From NCBI RefSeq assembly GCF_000427335.1, contig NZ_ATMR01000081.1, positions 29,906 through 93,905 of the forward strand: DNA of 64,000 bases, in the 5' to 3' direction. The DNA comes from Winogradskyella psychrotolerans RS-3 (GTDB lineage Bacteria > Bacteroidota > Bacteroidia > Flavobacteriales > Flavobacteriaceae). Below are positions 37,293 through 45,634 of the stretch, one piece after another. The notes beneath the pieces are model-generated. The model was not told where the DNA came from. It saw only the letters and a program-made list of their open reading frames with translations, and did not search any database. A program made the position numbers and the translations under genes. Positions within the stretch are counted from its first letter, which is position 1. The number at the start of each line of letters is the position of its first letter.

Positions 37293-37803
37293 ATGCAAAC
37301 CTATATCGCACTTTTAAGAGGAATAAATGTTGGTGGACACAAAAAAGTGCCAATGGCGGAGCTTAAAGAATTATTATCAAAATCGGGATTGAATAACGTA
37401 AAAACCTATATCCAAAGTGGAAATGTTATTTTTCAGTCTTCAAATGGGGATTCAAAAATTCATTATAGATCAATTTGGATTTGAAGTCCCTGTTTTGGTT
37501 AGAACTAAGGATGAGTTAACTACAATTTTTAATAACTGTCCTTTTACAGATGCTAAAAAATCAGAGAGTTATTTTGTGTTGTTAAGTGCTGTTCCAGGTG
37601 AGAATTTAGTTAGAGAGGCTTCTCAAAAAACATATCCAGATGATGCCTATGTGATTCTTAATGACTGTATTTATCTCTTCTGTTCTAAAGGTTATGGTCG
37701 CGCAAAATTTAATTTAAGTTATTTTGAAAAAAAGTTGAATAGCAATGCCACTGCCAGAAACTATAAAACAATGGTAAAACTACTGGCATTGTCAGAAGAA
37801 TAA
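37293..37803 (+). pseudogene. DUF1697 protein gene, frameshifted
   Basis: The first frame (37293-37484) gives the DUF1697 start YIALLRGINVGGHKKVPM and YIQSGNVIFQS. The second frame (+1, from about 37450 to 37803) carries on with FIIDQFGFEVPVLVRTKDEL and ends ARNYKTMVKLLAL. Between SGN and FGFEV only about 17 residues remain where the family has about 24, so a small deletion of roughly 20 bp would account for both the shift and the shortfall. Both parts together make the usual single-domain protein. Its function in bacteria is unknown. Confidence 0.85.
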
Positions 37804-37826
37804 AGATAAGACCATTAGATATTTCT

Positions 37827-37834
37827 TATTTTTG
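37827..37834 (+). promoter_or_regulatory. -7 promoter element before mvaD
   Basis: TATTTTTG matches TAnnTTTG exactly, 42 bp before the mvaD start and 23 bp after the broken DUF1697 gene. A -33 TTG at the right distance is not seen. Confidence 0.45.
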
Positions 37835-37876
37835 TAACATATAATTGAACGCGCATTGTCAATTTAAGATTAATAC

Positions 37877-38986
37877 ATGACAGAACAAGACTTTATACCT
37901 AAAAGCTACAATTCCACACTAGAAAGTGGTTCCGTAAAATGGGCATCACCAAGTAATATTGCTTTGGTAAAATATTGGGGAAAAAAGAAAGATCAAATTC
38001 CAGAAAACCCATCGATTAGCTTTACGCTTTCAGATTGTAAAACCATAACTGAAATCACTTTTACTAAAAAAGAAAGTGCAGATTTTAGTTTCGATATTTA
38101 TTTTGAAGGTGAAAAAAACGAAGCGTTTAAACCAAAGATTCAAACCTTTTTTGAGCGTATTGAAATTTATATGCCTTTTTTAAAGGACTATCACTTTAAA
38201 ATTGAAACGTCAAACACCTTTCCTCATAGTTCTGGTATTGCATCTTCAGCATCAGGCATGAGTGCGATTGCTTTATGCTTAATGAGCATTGAACAGTCAT
38301 TAAGTTTGGTTACTGAGCGTAGCCGAAGTGACATGGAAGAATCTCAATCTTATTTCAATCAAAAAGCATCATTTCTTGCGCGTTTAGGCTCAGGAAGTGC
38401 CTGCCGAAGTATCGAAGGAGAACTTGTGGTTTGGGGAAAAAATAAAAGTATTGTTGATAGTTCAGATTTATATGGAGTAAAATTTGAAGGAGAGGTGCAT
38501 TCAAATTTTAAAAATTATCAAGATACTATTTTGTTAGTTGATAAAGGTGAAAAGCAGGTGAGTAGTACCGTTGGTCACCAACTAATGTATGGCCATCCAT
38601 TTGCGAAAGAACGCTTTTCTCAAGCACATGATAATTTAGCAAAACTAAAAACAATTTTAGCTTCAGGTGATGTAAATGAATTTGTAAAAATTGTAGAGAG
38701 TGAAGCTTTAACGCTTCATGCTATGATGATGACGAGTATGCCGTATTTCATATTAATGAAGCCAAATACTTTAGAAATCATTAATAAAATATGGGCTTAC
38801 AGACTAAAAACGGATTCAAAAGTATGTTTTACACTTGATGCAGGAGCCAATGTTCATGTTTTATATCCAGAAAATGAAAAAGAATCCATCCTAGAATTTA
38901 TTAAGAATGAATTGGTTAGCTATTGTCAGAATGGACACTACATTTGTGACCAAATTGGACTTGGCGCCAACCAAATAGAATTTTAA
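37877..38986 (+). CDS. mvaD: Diphosphomevalonate decarboxylase
   Basis: 369 residues, GHMP superfamily. SNIALVKYWGKK is the N-terminal signature, FPHSSGIASSASGMSA the ATP-binding loop, and ASFLARLGSGSACRS the active-site segment. VCFTLDAGANVHVLYP near the end carries the catalytic Asp region. It makes isopentenyl diphosphate in the mevalonate pathway. Residues ~143-153 (LVTERSRSDME) are encoded by a dispersed repeat (38313-38330) and interrupt an otherwise well-conserved alignment without breaking the frame. Confidence 0.93.
   Translation: MTEQDFIPKSYNSTLESGSVKWASPSNIALVKYWGKKKDQIPENPSISFTLSDCKTITEITFTKKESADFSFDIYFEGEKNEAFKPKIQTFFERIEIYMPFLKDYHFKIETSNTFPHSSGIASSASGMSAIALCLMSIEQSLSLVTERSRSDMEESQSYFNQKASFLARLGSGSACRSIEGELVVWGKNKSIVDSSDLYGVKFEGEVHSNFKNYQDTILLVDKGEKQVSSTVGHQLMYGHPFAKERFSQAHDNLAKLKTILASGDVNEFVKIVESEALTLHAMMMTSMPYFILMKPNTLEIINKIWAYRLKTDSKVCFTLDAGANVHVLYPENEKESILEFIKNELVSYCQNGHYICDQIGLGANQIEF
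38313..38330. repeat. Dispersed repeat unit inside mvaD
   Basis: CTGAGCGTAGCCGAAGTG matches CTGAGCGAAGTCGAAGTA at 50901-50918 in 15 of 18 positions. Both copies are inside protein genes and in frame. Confidence 0.7.
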
Positions 38987-39020
38987 TACGTATATTTGTT
39001 AAAGAAATTGCTTTTAATAT

Positions 39021-39950
39021 ATGAAGGGACCACTATTTTATTCTAAAATACTTCTATTTGGAGAATACGGAATCATAAAAGATTCTAAAGGTTTATCTAT
39101 TCCTTATAATTTTTATAATGGAGCACTAAAGACAGATGAAAATCCATCAAAAGAAGCTCAAAATTCTAACGAAAGCTTAAAGCGTTTTGCAACGTATTTA
39201 AAGGGTTTAGATAACGATTTAGTTATTTTTGATATCAACAGATTACAAAAAGATGTTGATGGTGGTATGTACTTTGACTCTTCTATTCCTCAAGGCTATG
39301 GAGTAGGAAGTAGTGGAGCATTAGTGGCTGCTATTTACGATAAATACGCCAGTGATAAAATTACTGTTTTAGAAAATTTAACGCGCGAAAAACTATTAAT
39401 ATTAAAAACGATTTTTGCTGAAATGGAATCTTTTTTCCATGGTAAATCTTCAGGTTTAGATCCTTTAAATAGTTATTTAAGTCTTCCTATTTTAATCAAC
39501 TCTAAAGATAATATTGAAGCTACAGGTATTCCTTCTCAAAAAGCAGAAGGTAAAGGTGCTGTCTTTTTATTAGACAGTGGTATTGTTGGAGAAACGGCAC
39601 CAATGGTGAGCATTTTTATGGAAAGTATGAAGAATGAAGGGTTTCGTAGCATGCTTAAAGACCAATTTATAAAACATACAGATGCTTGTGTAGATGATTT
39701 TTTAAAAGGAGACATGAAATCATTATTTAAAAATACAAAGCAATTATCTAAAGTAGTTTTAAATAACTTTAAACCGATGATACCTGCTCAATTTCACGAG
39801 CTTTGGAAAAAAGGATTGGACACTAACGATTATTACTTAAAACTTTGTGGTTCTGGCGGAGGAGGTTATATCCTAGGGTTTACTGAAAACATTGATATAG
39901 CAAGAGAGGCTCTTAAAGGTCAGAAGTTAGAGGTTGTTTATAACTTCTAA
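39021..39950 (+). CDS. Mevalonate kinase-like GHMP kinase
   Basis: 309 residues. It begins YSKILLFGEYGIIKDSKGLS, the typical mevalonate kinase opening. IPQGYGVGSSGALVAAIYDKY is the ATP loop (GxGSS), FHGKSSGLDPLNSY the catalytic region and LCGSGGGGYILGF the third GHMP motif. It should phosphorylate mevalonate (or phosphomevalonate) and lies 34 bp after mvaD, supporting a shared isoprenoid operon. The precise step is inferred. Confidence 0.9.
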   Translation: MKGPLFYSKILLFGEYGIIKDSKGLSIPYNFYNGALKTDENPSKEAQNSNESLKRFATYLKGLDNDLVIFDINRLQKDVDGGMYFDSSIPQGYGVGSSGALVAAIYDKYASDKITVLENLTREKLLILKTIFAEMESFFHGKSSGLDPLNSYLSLPILINSKDNIEATGIPSQKAEGKGAVFLLDSGIVGETAPMVSIFMESMKNEGFRSMLKDQFIKHTDACVDDFLKGDMKSLFKNTKQLSKVVLNNFKPMIPAQFHELWKKGLDTNDYYLKLCGSGGGGYILGFTENIDIAREALKGQKLEVVYNF

Positions 39951-40015
39951 ATCTTTGGTTTTGTAATACTGAGTTTAAACATACTGTTGTTTCATAATTT
40001 TACATATTCAAAATA

Positions 40016-40918
40016 ATGTTATCAAGACGGCAGAAGCACATTCTAATAAAATCTTTCAGCCTATTTTCTGTAGTTAGAGGTTATAATATTCTAGTCGTTG
40101 TAATTGCACAATATTTAGCTTCAGTGTATATTTTTGCACACGATAAGCCTTTAAAATCAGTGCTTTTAGATCTTAATCTCTTAATGCTTGTTTTAGCATC
40201 TTCTGCAACAATAGCAGGTGGTTATATTATTAATAATTTTTACGATTCCGAAAAAGACTTAATCAACAAACCTAGAAAAACAATGTTAGATCGTTTAGTT
40301 AGTCAAAACACTAAACTATCATTTTACTTCGTTTTAAATTTCTTGGCTGTCGTATTCGCGAGTTATGTATCCTTTAAAGCCGTTATCTTTTTTTCAATTT
40401 ATATTTTTGCGATATGGTTATATTCCCATCGCCTAAAAAAACAACCTATGGTTGGCAATATGGTGTCTGCGATATTAACTGTAACTCCGTTTTTCGTTAT
40501 TTTTATTTATTATCAAAATTTTGAGCCTGTAATATTTGCTCATGGTTTGTTTCTGTTTTTGCTAATATCCATGCGAGAACTTACAAAGGATTTAGAGAAT
40601 CTAAAAGGAGATTTAGCATTAAATTATAGAACAATCCCTGTTGTTTATGGAGAAAAGGTTTCTAAATTAATGCTAACTATAGTGGCTGTTTTAACTATTA
40701 TTTCAGCAATTATTCTTATTCTGTTTTTTAAGATTGGCCACATGTATTACTTCTTCTATCTTAGTATTGTATTGTTATTCCTTTATCTCATTGTTTTGCT
40801 AAAATCCAATAAGAAAAATCATTATCTCATTCTTCATAACATCTTAAAATTTATTATTGTACTTGGCGTGTTTTCTATTCTTTTAATTGATGTTTCAGTC
40901 GTTTTAAACAGAATTTAG
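40016..40918 (+). CDS. UbiA-family prenyltransferase (geranylgeranylglycerol-phosphate type)
   Basis: 300 residues, about 8 membrane helices. The first Asp-rich motif is INNFYDSEKDLINKP (NxxxDxxxD), and the second region is SMRELTKDLENLKGDLA. Flavobacterial relatives are usually annotated as geranylgeranylglycerol-phosphate geranylgeranyltransferase, though a quinone role is equally possible. Placement after the mevalonate genes supports use of an isoprenyl diphosphate. Confidence 0.85.
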   Translation: MLSRRQKHILIKSFSLFSVVRGYNILVVVIAQYLASVYIFAHDKPLKSVLLDLNLLMLVLASSATIAGGYIINNFYDSEKDLINKPRKTMLDRLVSQNTKLSFYFVLNFLAVVFASYVSFKAVIFFSIYIFAIWLYSHRLKKQPMVGNMVSAILTVTPFFVIFIYYQNFEPVIFAHGLFLFLLISMRELTKDLENLKGDLALNYRTIPVVYGEKVSKLMLTIVAVLTIISAIILILFFKIGHMYYFFYLSIVLLFLYLIVLLKSNKKNHYLILHNILKFIIVLGVFSILLIDVSVVLNRI

Positions 40919-41003
40919 AAACGATTTTATTGGCTTTCAAAAATATTCTAATGCCTCGGTGTAAACATCTTAAATAATTAAGCACTAGATATAAACTATT
41001 GTT

Positions 41004-41011
41004 TATCTTTG
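41004..41011 (+). promoter_or_regulatory. -7 promoter element before the RluB-like gene
   Basis: TATCTTTG is an exact TAnnTTTG match, 14 bp before the ATG at 41026, implying a leader of only about 10 nt. No clear -33 box at 18-20 bp. Confidence 0.45.
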
Positions 41012-41025
41012 CAAAAAATTGAAAC

Positions 41026-41886
41026 ATGAGCAGAAATCAAGATAGCAAAGGAAAAGGAAAGACTTCAGGAAGAGGAAATGCTAATAGCAAAACGACTAGT
41101 TCTGCTAGAGGGAACGCTCCTTTTAAAAAGAAATCACCAACAGTTAATAAGACATCTTCGTCTTCAAAATCATCAAATCCAGATGAGATTCGTCTAAATA
41201 AATACATTGCCAATAGTGGTATGTGTTCGCGTCGCGAAGCCGATGAGAATATTGCCATTGGTTTGGTTATGGTTAACGGCAAAGTTGTTACCGAAATGGG
41301 TTTCAAAGTCAAGCGTACAGACGATGTTCGTTTTGATGGGCAACGTGTTACACCAGAACCTCCTGTTTATATTTTATTAAACAAACCAAAAGGTTTTGCA
41401 ACAACTACTGCAGAAGGTAAAGGAAGAACGGTTATGGATTTAGTAGCTAATGCGACTAGTTCTATTATTAAGCCTATAGGTCGTTTAGGTAGAAACTCTT
41501 TAGGTTTACTTTTATTTACTAATGATGATAAAGTCGTTCAGAAGTTTACAAACTCTAAAAGCGGAGTGCCAAGGTTATTTCAAGTTGAATTGGATAAGAA
41601 TCTGAAATTTGAAGATTTAAAAAAGATTCAAGAAGGTTTTAAAGTTGAGGGTAAGCTAGTTTCTGTAGAAGAGATAAGCTACATTCAAGGTGAATCTAAA
41701 AGCCAAGTAGGTATTAAGATTAAAAACACAGGTAACACCATATTACGTACAATATTTGAAGAACTTAATTATGATATTGTAAGAATTGATTGTGTTGCGA
41801 TTGGTCATTTAACAAAGAAAGACATTCCTCGTGGTCACTGGAAACACCTTACAGAACAAGAGGTGAATACCTTAAAAATGATATAG
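41026..41886 (+). CDS. RsuA/RluB-family pseudouridine synthase-like protein lacking the catalytic Asp
   Basis: 286 residues. Residues 1-52 are a basic, Ser/Gly/Lys-rich tail, 54-101 an S4 RNA-binding domain (IRLNKYIANSGMCSRREAD), and ~112-280 the synthase fold (YILLNKPKGFATTT). The family's GRLD motif, with the nucleophilic Asp, reads GRLGRNSLGLLLFTND here (G155). The second hallmark, usually GRNRQVRRM, reads GNTILRTIF. Both changes together suggest an RNA-binding protein that no longer makes pseudouridine. N-terminal tails of this type are common in Bacteroidota members. Confidence 0.85.
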   Translation: MSRNQDSKGKGKTSGRGNANSKTTSSARGNAPFKKKSPTVNKTSSSSKSSNPDEIRLNKYIANSGMCSRREADENIAIGLVMVNGKVVTEMGFKVKRTDDVRFDGQRVTPEPPVYILLNKPKGFATTTAEGKGRTVMDLVANATSSIIKPIGRLGRNSLGLLLFTNDDKVVQKFTNSKSGVPRLFQVELDKNLKFEDLKKIQEGFKVEGKLVSVEEISYIQGESKSQVGIKIKNTGNTILRTIFEELNYDIVRIDCVAIGHLTKKDIPRGHWKHLTEQEVNTLKMI

Positions 41887-42012
41887 TTATTAGTCTGTAA
41901 GTCATATTTTTACATTTTTACATTACCGTTCATCGAATAAATGGTTCATTTTGTCGACTGATTGTAGGGTTTTTATATATTGCCGCCCCAATCAATTAAA
42001 AATAACCTACTT

Positions 42013-42393
42013 ATGAAAAATGTTAGACTTATGTTTTTGCTTTTGCTTATAGTGAATTGTACAACGGATTCACCCGAAATACAAGAAAGGCAAGATGATT
42101 TAAATTATCAAGTTCTCAATTGTATCGATGATTTACCACAACTTAAAATTACAAACAATGGTACGGACAGTTTTGATTTTGCCATTTACGGACAAGATTA
42201 TAGCCAACTGCATTCCCAGATATTATCCACGTCGGAAAATACTGGTTGGCTCGAATTGTCTAATTACGAAGTTGTTGTTGTAGCAACAAATGACGTTGTT
42301 TACGGACAAAAATTGGAATTAACCCTTGTGCCTTGTGATACAATGGAAATAGAGATTGATGTAAACAATGGACTCACACTTTCAGGTATCTAA
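42013..42393 (+). CDS. Small lipoprotein of unknown function
   Basis: 126 residues from ATG 42013; an in-frame TTG at 41980 would add 11 residues before the signal and is not favoured. The signal RLMFLLLLIVNC ends in a lipobox Cys. The mature part is beta-rich with ITNNGTDSFDFAIYGQDY and two Cys (near 45 and 109). No family is recognised. It is followed by a 131-bp stretch and a strong terminator. Confidence 0.65.
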   Translation: MKNVRLMFLLLLIVNCTTDSPEIQERQDDLNYQVLNCIDDLPQLKITNNGTDSFDFAIYGQDYSQLHSQILSTSENTGWLELSNYEVVVVATNDVVYGQKLELTLVPCDTMEIEIDVNNGLTLSGI

Positions 42394-42524
42394 AAAACTA
42401 CGCTGTATAAATGAATTCACTTGTTTCTTATCAAAAAGAGAAGCATCGTTAATATTCATTTATATGATAAACTTAAGAATCTGCATTAGGATTCTAGTTT
42501 AGACATTCTATTTCTTAGGAATTT

Positions 42525-42555
42525 AGCACCCAAATGATCTTTGGGTGCTTTTTTT
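42525..42555 (+). terminator. Rho-independent terminator
   Basis: AGCACCCAAA (42525-42534) pairs perfectly with TTTGGGTGCT (42540-42549) across 5 nt, followed by seven T including the last base of the stem. It ends plus-strand transcription, most likely of the lipoprotein gene, though the 131-nt distance from its stop codon is long. Confidence 0.88.
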
Positions 42556-42919
42556 GTGATTTATTTCTATTTATTTAAATTCATTTCATACAACATTAAA
42601 AACTGAAAATTCACAGTTACTTTTGAAATGTTTTAGTCTTGATGCTGTGTGTAAAATAGGATACTATAAACCATTAAAAACACTAAAAGAAAGCCTGTTT
42701 TAAAATTAAAATATCCACTTGTATTCTGTATCTTCATTTTATATTTATGGGAATTAGTTCGGTCAGCATAAAATGGGGTTTTATGCCCTAATTTCTTAAC
42801 TTAAATAAGTGCTTTTCTATGCTGTTTACAACTTTTAACTTATGTTAATCATTTTAAGACAAGCGATTTAAGAAATAGTTTAAAAAATAAAAAAAAGATT
42901 AACGTATTAAAAAATAATA
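42556..42919. other. A+T-rich intergenic stretch with one hairpin
   Basis: No gene is seen. A perfect 8-bp stem, GCATAAAA (42766-42773) with TTTTATGC (42779-42786) and a 5-nt loop, has no T run and cannot be assigned a role. The end of the stretch (from ~42870) is very A-rich and leads to the promoter at 42920. Confidence 0.5.
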
Positions 42920-42927
42920 TACATTTG
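42920..42927 (+). promoter_or_regulatory. -7 promoter element of the arginine decarboxylase leader
   Basis: TACATTTG is an exact TAnnTTTG match, though the -33 region is weak. A start near 42933 would give a leader of about 285 nt before the decarboxylase ATG. The leader begins with inverted repeats AAATTGG (42933-42939) and CCAATTT (42964-42970). Confidence 0.6.
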
Positions 42928-42996
42928 TAATGAAATTGGTGTCGATCTAACAAGATTATAAAGCCAATTTTAGCTGAACAATTGAAACATGTTTTT

Positions 42997-43149
42997 ATGT
43001 TCGCGTTCTTGAAAATTAGGAAGTCATATTCAAGAGCAGCTTATAGATTAAGTAACCGAATTTTAGAGCTAACTTCCGCATCTGCGATTGCTGCTAGTCA
43101 GCATATTTATGGTTTTGTACCTACTACACAAAGCCAGATTCAGGTATGA
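42997..43149 (+). CDS. 50-residue upstream ORF / possible leader peptide
   Basis: ATG at 42997 to TGA at 43147-43149. The peptide starts MFAFLKIRKSYSRAAYRLSN and has Arg at 8, 13, 17 and 21, then an Ala/Ser-rich middle. Its DNA is richer in G+C than the intergenic DNA around it, as expected for coding sequence. It lies within the long leader of the arginine decarboxylase gene (start 43218). Inverted repeats TCTTGAA (43007-43013) and TTCAAGA (43029-43035) lie inside it. It could sense arginine or polyamine level through translation; this is a guess. It could also be a free-standing small protein. Confidence 0.45.
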   Translation: MFAFLKIRKSYSRAAYRLSNRILELTSASAIAASQHIYGFVPTTQSQIQV

Positions 43150-43217
43150 TATAACGTAACCTTAACACTTTTTACGCTTATATTTTTTAATTTACACTTG
43201 AATATTTACAATACGAC

Positions 43218-44666
43218 ATGAATAATAAATATATTGATCTCATCGATCAATCCTTTCACTTTCCACAAGACGAATTTAAACTTGAGGACAAAGAGCTACA
43301 TTTCCATGATATAGACCTAATGAAATTGGTTGAAGAACATGGAGTACCTTTAAAGTTTACGTATTTACCACAAATATCTAATAACATACAACGTGCAAAG
43401 ACGTGGTTTGCTGATGCCTTTAAAAAGCATGATTATAAAGGCAAGTACCACTATTGCTATTGTACTAAAAGTTCACACTTTAAACATGTTTTAGATGAAG
43501 CCTTAACTAATGATATTCATATTGAAACCTCTTCGGCTTTTGACATCGATATCGTAAGAGCACTTAAAAAAGAAGGCAAGATTACAGATAAAACGTTTGT
43601 ATTAAGTAACGGTTTTAAACGTGAACAATACGTTACTAATATCGCCGACCTTATTAATAGTGGTCATAAGAATTGTATTCCTATTATAGATAATTATGAG
43701 GAAATCGATTTGTTATCTGAAGAAATAGATGGAAAATTCCAAGTTGGAATCAGAATCGCTTCAGAAGAAGAGCCTAAGTTTGAGTTTTATACCTCACGTT
43801 TAGGAATTGGCTATAAAAACATTGTACCTTTTTATAAGAATCAAATTCAAGATAATAAAAAAGTAGAGTTAAAAATGCTTCATTTCTTTATTAATACTGG
43901 GATTAGAGATAATGCCTATTATTGGAATGAATTACACAAATGTTTAAAGGTTTATACCGCTTTAAAGAGAATTTGTCCAACTTTAGATAGTTTAAATATC
44001 GGAGGAGGCTTTCCTATTAAAAATTCATTGGCTTTCGATTTTGATTATGCGTATATGGTTGATGAAATCGTTAATCAGATCAAGTTAGTTTGTGAGGAAG
44101 AAGAGGTAGATACACCAAATATTTTTACAGAATTTGGAAGTTTTACGGTTGGAGAAAGTGGTGGAGCACTTTACAAAATTTTATACCAAAAGCAACAAAA
44201 TGATCGTGAAAAATGGAATATGATTAATTCATCTTTCATTACAACATTACCAGATACGTGGGCCATTAATAAACGTTTTATAATGCTACCGCTTAACCGT
44301 TGGCACGATAGTTATGAACGTGTACTTTTAGGAGGTTTAACTTGCGATAGTGACGATTATTACAACAGTGAGCAGCATACTAATGCTATTTATTTGCCTA
44401 AATACAATAAAGACAAACCATTATATATTGGCTTTTTTAATACAGGAGCTTACCAAGAAACGATAGGAGGTTTTGGTGGTTTGCAGCATTGTTTAATTCC
44501 AACTCCAAAACATATTTTGATTCAACGCGATGCGGATGGAAACTTAAAGACAAGAGTATTCGCAGAGCAACAAAAAAGCGAAAATCTGTTAGGTATTTTG
44601 GGATATGAGCCAGAAACTAAAGTTGAAGCAGCTAAGGCTAATTCGATTTCAAAATCAAAAATTTAA
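43218..44666 (+). CDS. speA: Arginine decarboxylase (fold-III, PLP-dependent)
   Basis: 482 residues. The PLP Lys lies in YHYCYCTKSSHFKHVL. LSNGFKREQYV, LNIGGGFPIKNS and the C-terminal GGLTCDSDDYY and GFFNTGAYQETIGG blocks are those of the alanine-racemase-fold decarboxylases; the Cys-Asp-Ser-Asp segment binds substrate. It is shorter than classical SpeA (~630-660) and fits the flavobacterial arginine decarboxylase subgroup. The product agmatine is the substrate of the agmatinase encoded 28 bp downstream. Exact substrate is inferred from this context. Confidence 0.88.
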   Translation: MNNKYIDLIDQSFHFPQDEFKLEDKELHFHDIDLMKLVEEHGVPLKFTYLPQISNNIQRAKTWFADAFKKHDYKGKYHYCYCTKSSHFKHVLDEALTNDIHIETSSAFDIDIVRALKKEGKITDKTFVLSNGFKREQYVTNIADLINSGHKNCIPIIDNYEEIDLLSEEIDGKFQVGIRIASEEEPKFEFYTSRLGIGYKNIVPFYKNQIQDNKKVELKMLHFFINTGIRDNAYYWNELHKCLKVYTALKRICPTLDSLNIGGGFPIKNSLAFDFDYAYMVDEIVNQIKLVCEEEEVDTPNIFTEFGSFTVGESGGALYKILYQKQQNDREKWNMINSSFITTLPDTWAINKRFIMLPLNRWHDSYERVLLGGLTCDSDDYYNSEQHTNAIYLPKYNKDKPLYIGFFNTGAYQETIGGFGGLQHCLIPTPKHILIQRDADGNLKTRVFAEQQKSENLLGILGYEPETKVEAAKANSISKSKI

Positions 44667-44694
44667 ATTTCTAATTACTTAGAATAACTTAATA

Positions 44695-45634
44695 ATGAAA
44701 ACAAAAACTTACGCTGGTATTCCAGAAGAATTAGCAAAATTAGAAACTGCTAAAATTGTATTAATTCCTGTACCTTATGATGGTACAAGTACATGGCAAA
44801 AAGGAGCTGATAAAGGTCCTGATGCGTTTTTAGATGCTTCAGAAAATATGGAGCTCTATGATATTGAAACCGGTTCTGAAGTGTATCAACAAGGTGTGTT
44901 TTTAGCTGATGCTGTTACTGAAAATTCGTCGCCAGAGGCGATGGTAGAAGCCGTGCATCAAGCCACGAAAAATACATTAAAAAGAACAAATTTGTGACTG
45001 TTTTTGGTGGTGAACATTCGGTGTCTATCGGAACCATTAGAGCTTTCAATGAAATGTTCGACGATATTACAGTTTTACATATCGATGCGCATGCGGATTT
45101 ACGCGAAAGTTACGAAGGTTCTGCATGTAATCATGCGTGTGCCGTTTATGAAGCGAGTCAAACGACGAACTTAATTCAGGTTGGTATTCGCTCAATGGAT
45201 ATTATTGAGAAAACTGTAATGGATGAGGAGAAAACATATTTCGCTCACGAAATGGCTGTTGATGATAGCTGGATGGATTCTGCAATCGATCAAATGACAG
45301 ATAATGTATTTATCACATTTGATTTAGATGCTTTTGATCCCTCAATTATGCCAAGCACAGGAACACCAGAACCGGGAGGTTTATTATATTATGAAACACT
45401 CGAATTCTTAAAGCAAGTATTCGAAGAAAAGAATGTCGTTGGATTTGACATCGTAGAATTATGCCCAAATAAAACGAAAAATCTTCAGATTTCTTAGCGG
45501 CCAAATTGTACTATAAAATGTTGAGCTACAAATTTAGAGACCAAAATATTGAAGATGGTTTCGAAAGTAACTTCAACGATTCAACAAACTCAGGAAATAA
45601 AAAATCTAAATTTGATACAGAAGATGACTACTAA
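44695..45634 (+). pseudogene. speB: Agmatinase/arginase-family ureohydrolase with two frameshifts
   Basis: Three frames in succession make one ureohydrolase. 44695-44997 has VLIPVPYDGTSTWQKGADKGP. From ~44984 the next frame has VFGGEHSVSIG and the metal ligands HIDAHADLRESYEG and TFDLDAFDPSIMPSTGTPEPGG, to 45497. The third frame gives KSSDFLAAKLYYKMLSYKFRD and stops at 45634. Each step is a -1 shift, at A runs 44979-44983 and 45471-45474. All manganese ligands are present when joined. The enzyme would turn agmatine into putrescine and urea. Two independent losses in one gene with intact motifs point to sequence error at least as much as to decay. Confidence 0.88.

Noticed and set aside
42766..42786. 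Hairpin as a second terminator
   Set aside because: The stem is perfect but no T run follows it.
44979..44983. Programmed -1 frameshifting in agmatinase
   Set aside because: No canonical slippery heptamer in the right phase, a second shift in the same gene, and similar losses in four unrelated genes make sequence error or mutation more likely.
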